A DNA stretch of 52,484 nt from contig SKOH01000028.1 in NCBI GenBank assembly GCA_007120165.1, positions 1-52,484 on the forward strand, read 5' to 3'. The notes under the pieces were generated by a model, which did no database searches, was not told the DNA's origin, and saw only the letters and a list, made by a program, of their open reading frames with translations. This document shows, piece by piece, positions 51,220 to 52,484 of this stretch. This DNA is from Clostridiales bacterium (GTDB lineage: Bacteria > Bacillota > Clostridia > Peptostreptococcales > T1SED10-28). How positions within the stretch are numbered: the first letter of the stretch is position 1; each line of letters starts with the position of its first letter. A program made the position numbers and the translations under genes.

Positions 51220-52484
51220 CTATTCGTAATTTGAGCTTCTGTTAACAGGTACTTTTTCCAACGGTATTCTAACGTTAAAGGTGCTCCCTTTCCCATAGGT
51301 GCTGTCTATCGAGATTTCCCCGTCCATAATACCAAGGAGTTCTCTGACAATGGCAAGTCCGAGCCCGGTGCCGCCATATTTTCGGGTATAAGTATCATCT
51401 GCCTGGTTAAAGGGTAAGAAAACTTTCTTCATTTCCTTTTTTCTAAGACCAATTCCCGTATCTTTAACAGAAAAACATAAAGACAGCTTTTTCTCATCTT
51501 CGTCCGCTACGTGGGCTTTTACAAGAACTTTTCCTTCAGGGGTGAATTTAATGGCATTTGTGATCAGATTTGTTACAATCTGCATCAATTTTGTTTCATC
51601 GGCATAAACCACTTGGGAAAGCTTTTCGGAAATCTCCATTTCATAGTTTATCCCTTTACTCTTTGCGCGGTATTCAAAGGGATGCAGCATGTTATCAATG
51701 GATTCTTTTAAATTAATGGGATGGGCCTCGAAAGGAATTTCTCCCGACTCTATTTTTGTTAAATCTAAAATGTCACTTATAATGTTTAATAAATTCACAC
51801 TGGAATTTTCAATATGCTCAAGATAATCTCTTTGCTCTTCATCTAAAGGGGTATCTTGCAAAAGCTGTAAAAATCCTCTTATTCCATTCATCGGTGTTCG
51901 AATCTCATGACTCATGTTTGCCAGAAACCTTGTTTTAGCGATATTTGCCAGTTCTGCTTTCCTTTTTGCTTTTACCAGGGCCTCCTGGCTTTTCCGTCGC
52001 TCGGTCACATCCCGAACCAAAGCCATTACATATTCCTCATCCCCAAAATTGATCTTTCTTGCCCGAATTTCAACCTCAATAATATCTCCTTTTTTTGTGA
52101 TGTGTTCTGTGGAAAATTCGATAATTTCATTTTTGGTCCATTTCTCCCATATGTCTATAAAATACTGGGAATTTGTTTCAAAGGGATGCAGGTCCAAGAC
52201 ATTCGATGAGATAAGCTCCTCCCTCGTATAGCCCATTTCCTTACAGGCAGTAGCGTTCACATCCACAATATTTCCCTTCAAGTCATGAAGATATAACATT
52301 TCAGTGGACTGTTCCACCAAGGTTTTGTATTTTTCTTCACTTAATTGTAAATTCCGCTTATCCAGCTCCTGTTCTGTAATATCCCGGGCTACGGCATAGA
52401 TTTTTCGATCCACAGGTTTTGCTCTCCACTGCAGCCAGCGATAAGTGCCATCTTTGCGACGGTATCGGTTCATAAAGCCTATTA
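51220..52484 (-). CDS. PAS-domain sensor histidine kinase, C-terminal part (runs off the window)
   Basis: About 420 residues are visible and the frame is open to the edge, so the ATG at 52473 need not be the start. The visible part begins in the end of one PAS/PAC domain (RRKDGTYRWLQWRAKPV), then a complete PAS-PAC (about 45-165), the dimerisation helix with phosphoacceptor FLANMSHEIRTPMNG, and the HATPase domain with N box TNLITNAIKFTP, G1 DTGIGL, F and G2 GGTGLGLAIV. No receiver or Hpt domain follows, and no response-regulator gene is in view. Signal unknown. Confidence 0.92.
   Translation of the reverse strand, partial: IGFMNRYRRKDGTYRWLQWRAKPVDRKIYAVARDITEQELDKRNLQLSEEKYKTLVEQSTEMLYLHDLKGNIVDVNATACKEMGYTREELISSNVLDLHPFETNSQYFIDIWEKWTKNEIIEFSTEHITKKGDIIEVEIRARKINFGDEEYVMALVRDVTERRKSQEALVKAKRKAELANIAKTRFLANMSHEIRTPMNGIRGFLQLLQDTPLDEEQRDYLEHIENSSVNLLNIISDILDLTKIESGEIPFEAHPINLKESIDNMLHPFEYRAKSKGINYEMEISEKLSQVVYADETKLMQIVTNLITNAIKFTPEGKVLVKAHVADEDEKKLSLCFSVKDTGIGLRKKEMKKVFLPFNQADDTYTRKYGGTGLGLAIVRELLGIMDGEISIDSTYGKGSTFNVRIPLEKVPVNRSSNYE

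Overview
The window looks like chromosomal core DNA of a low-GC, probably spore-forming anaerobic Firmicute of class Clostridia. The pointers are a division/cell-wall (dcw) cluster with a SpoVD/FtsI-type penicillin-binding protein, a bacterial RNase P RNA, the order nif3-trmK-sigA-dnaG-dgt, a ppdK/PPDK-regulator/CcpN group, a CBS-DRTGG family II pyrophosphatase and several genes of mainly clostridial distribution (DUF1848, PsuG/PsuK). An Alkaliphilus/Natronincola/Tindallia-like relative is a guess from memory, not a demonstrated assignment. I saw no insertion sequence, prophage, CRISPR array, tRNA gene or rRNA gene.

Layout. Almost everything is on the minus strand. Reading along that strand from right to left: 52.5-51.2 kb, C-terminal part of a PAS-PAS hybrid-type sensor kinase; 50.9-49.6 kb, a dynamin/Era-like GTPase with a hydrophobic tail; 49.6-47.2 kb, a metal-site-degenerate M20 protein followed by aroQ and aroE; 47.0-44.2 kb, cytoplasmic alpha-amylase and an ADP-ribosylglycohydrolase; 44.1-42.8 kb, a membrane-anchored alpha/beta hydrolase; 42.7-40.6 kb, psuK-psuG (pseudouridine breakdown); 40.5 kb, a broken gene remnant; 40.3-39.3 kb, a terpenoid-cyclase-fold protein; 37.9-33.2 kb, a five-gene accessory operon (APH-type kinase, ThiF/MoeB-type E1 enzyme, DUF3137-like protein, DUF1848 protein, EEP-family phosphohydrolase); 33.0-32.4 kb, an orphan; 32.2-28.1 kb, ccpN-like regulator, PPDK regulatory protein and ppdK; 27.9-21.7 kb, dgt, dnaG-sigA, trmK-nif3; 21.7-21.3 kb, rnpB; 21.2-19.0 kb, NfeD/slipin pair; 18.4-15.5 kb, transketolase and a tandem universal stress protein; 13.6-11.7 kb, hpt-pduL-deoC; 10.3-9.6 kb, lgt; 9.4-0 kb, dcw cluster rsmH-ftsL-pbp-//-murF-mraY-murD-ftsW-murG.

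Four genes stand alone on the plus strand, three of them closed by their own hairpin terminators: ychF, the CBS-type pyrophosphatase, ndk, and an amidohydrolase (no clear terminator seen for the last). Several have near-consensus sigma-A promoters (lgt, ychF, ppaC, ndk, rnpB, dnaG, psuK), so transcription units can be drawn with some confidence.

How the genes fit together. The left part makes peptidoglycan precursors and the septal synthase, but murE and mraZ are not where they usually sit, and a terminator plus a new promoter split the cluster between the PBP and murF. hpt-pduL-deoC looks like a small (deoxy)nucleoside salvage unit. ppdK is co-oriented with its regulatory protein and with a CcpN-like CBS regulator, a glycolysis/gluconeogenesis control unit. 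The right-hand 20 kb is a mosaic of accessory enzymes. The points most worth a second look are the DUF1848/E1-like operon, the M20 relative lacking its metal ligands beside aroQ/aroE, the HTH-fused pseudouridine kinase with an inverted repeat at its promoter, and the gene relic at 40.4-40.5 kb. I did not find a clear previously undescribed multi-gene system; the five-gene operon at 33.2-37.9 kb is the nearest candidate.
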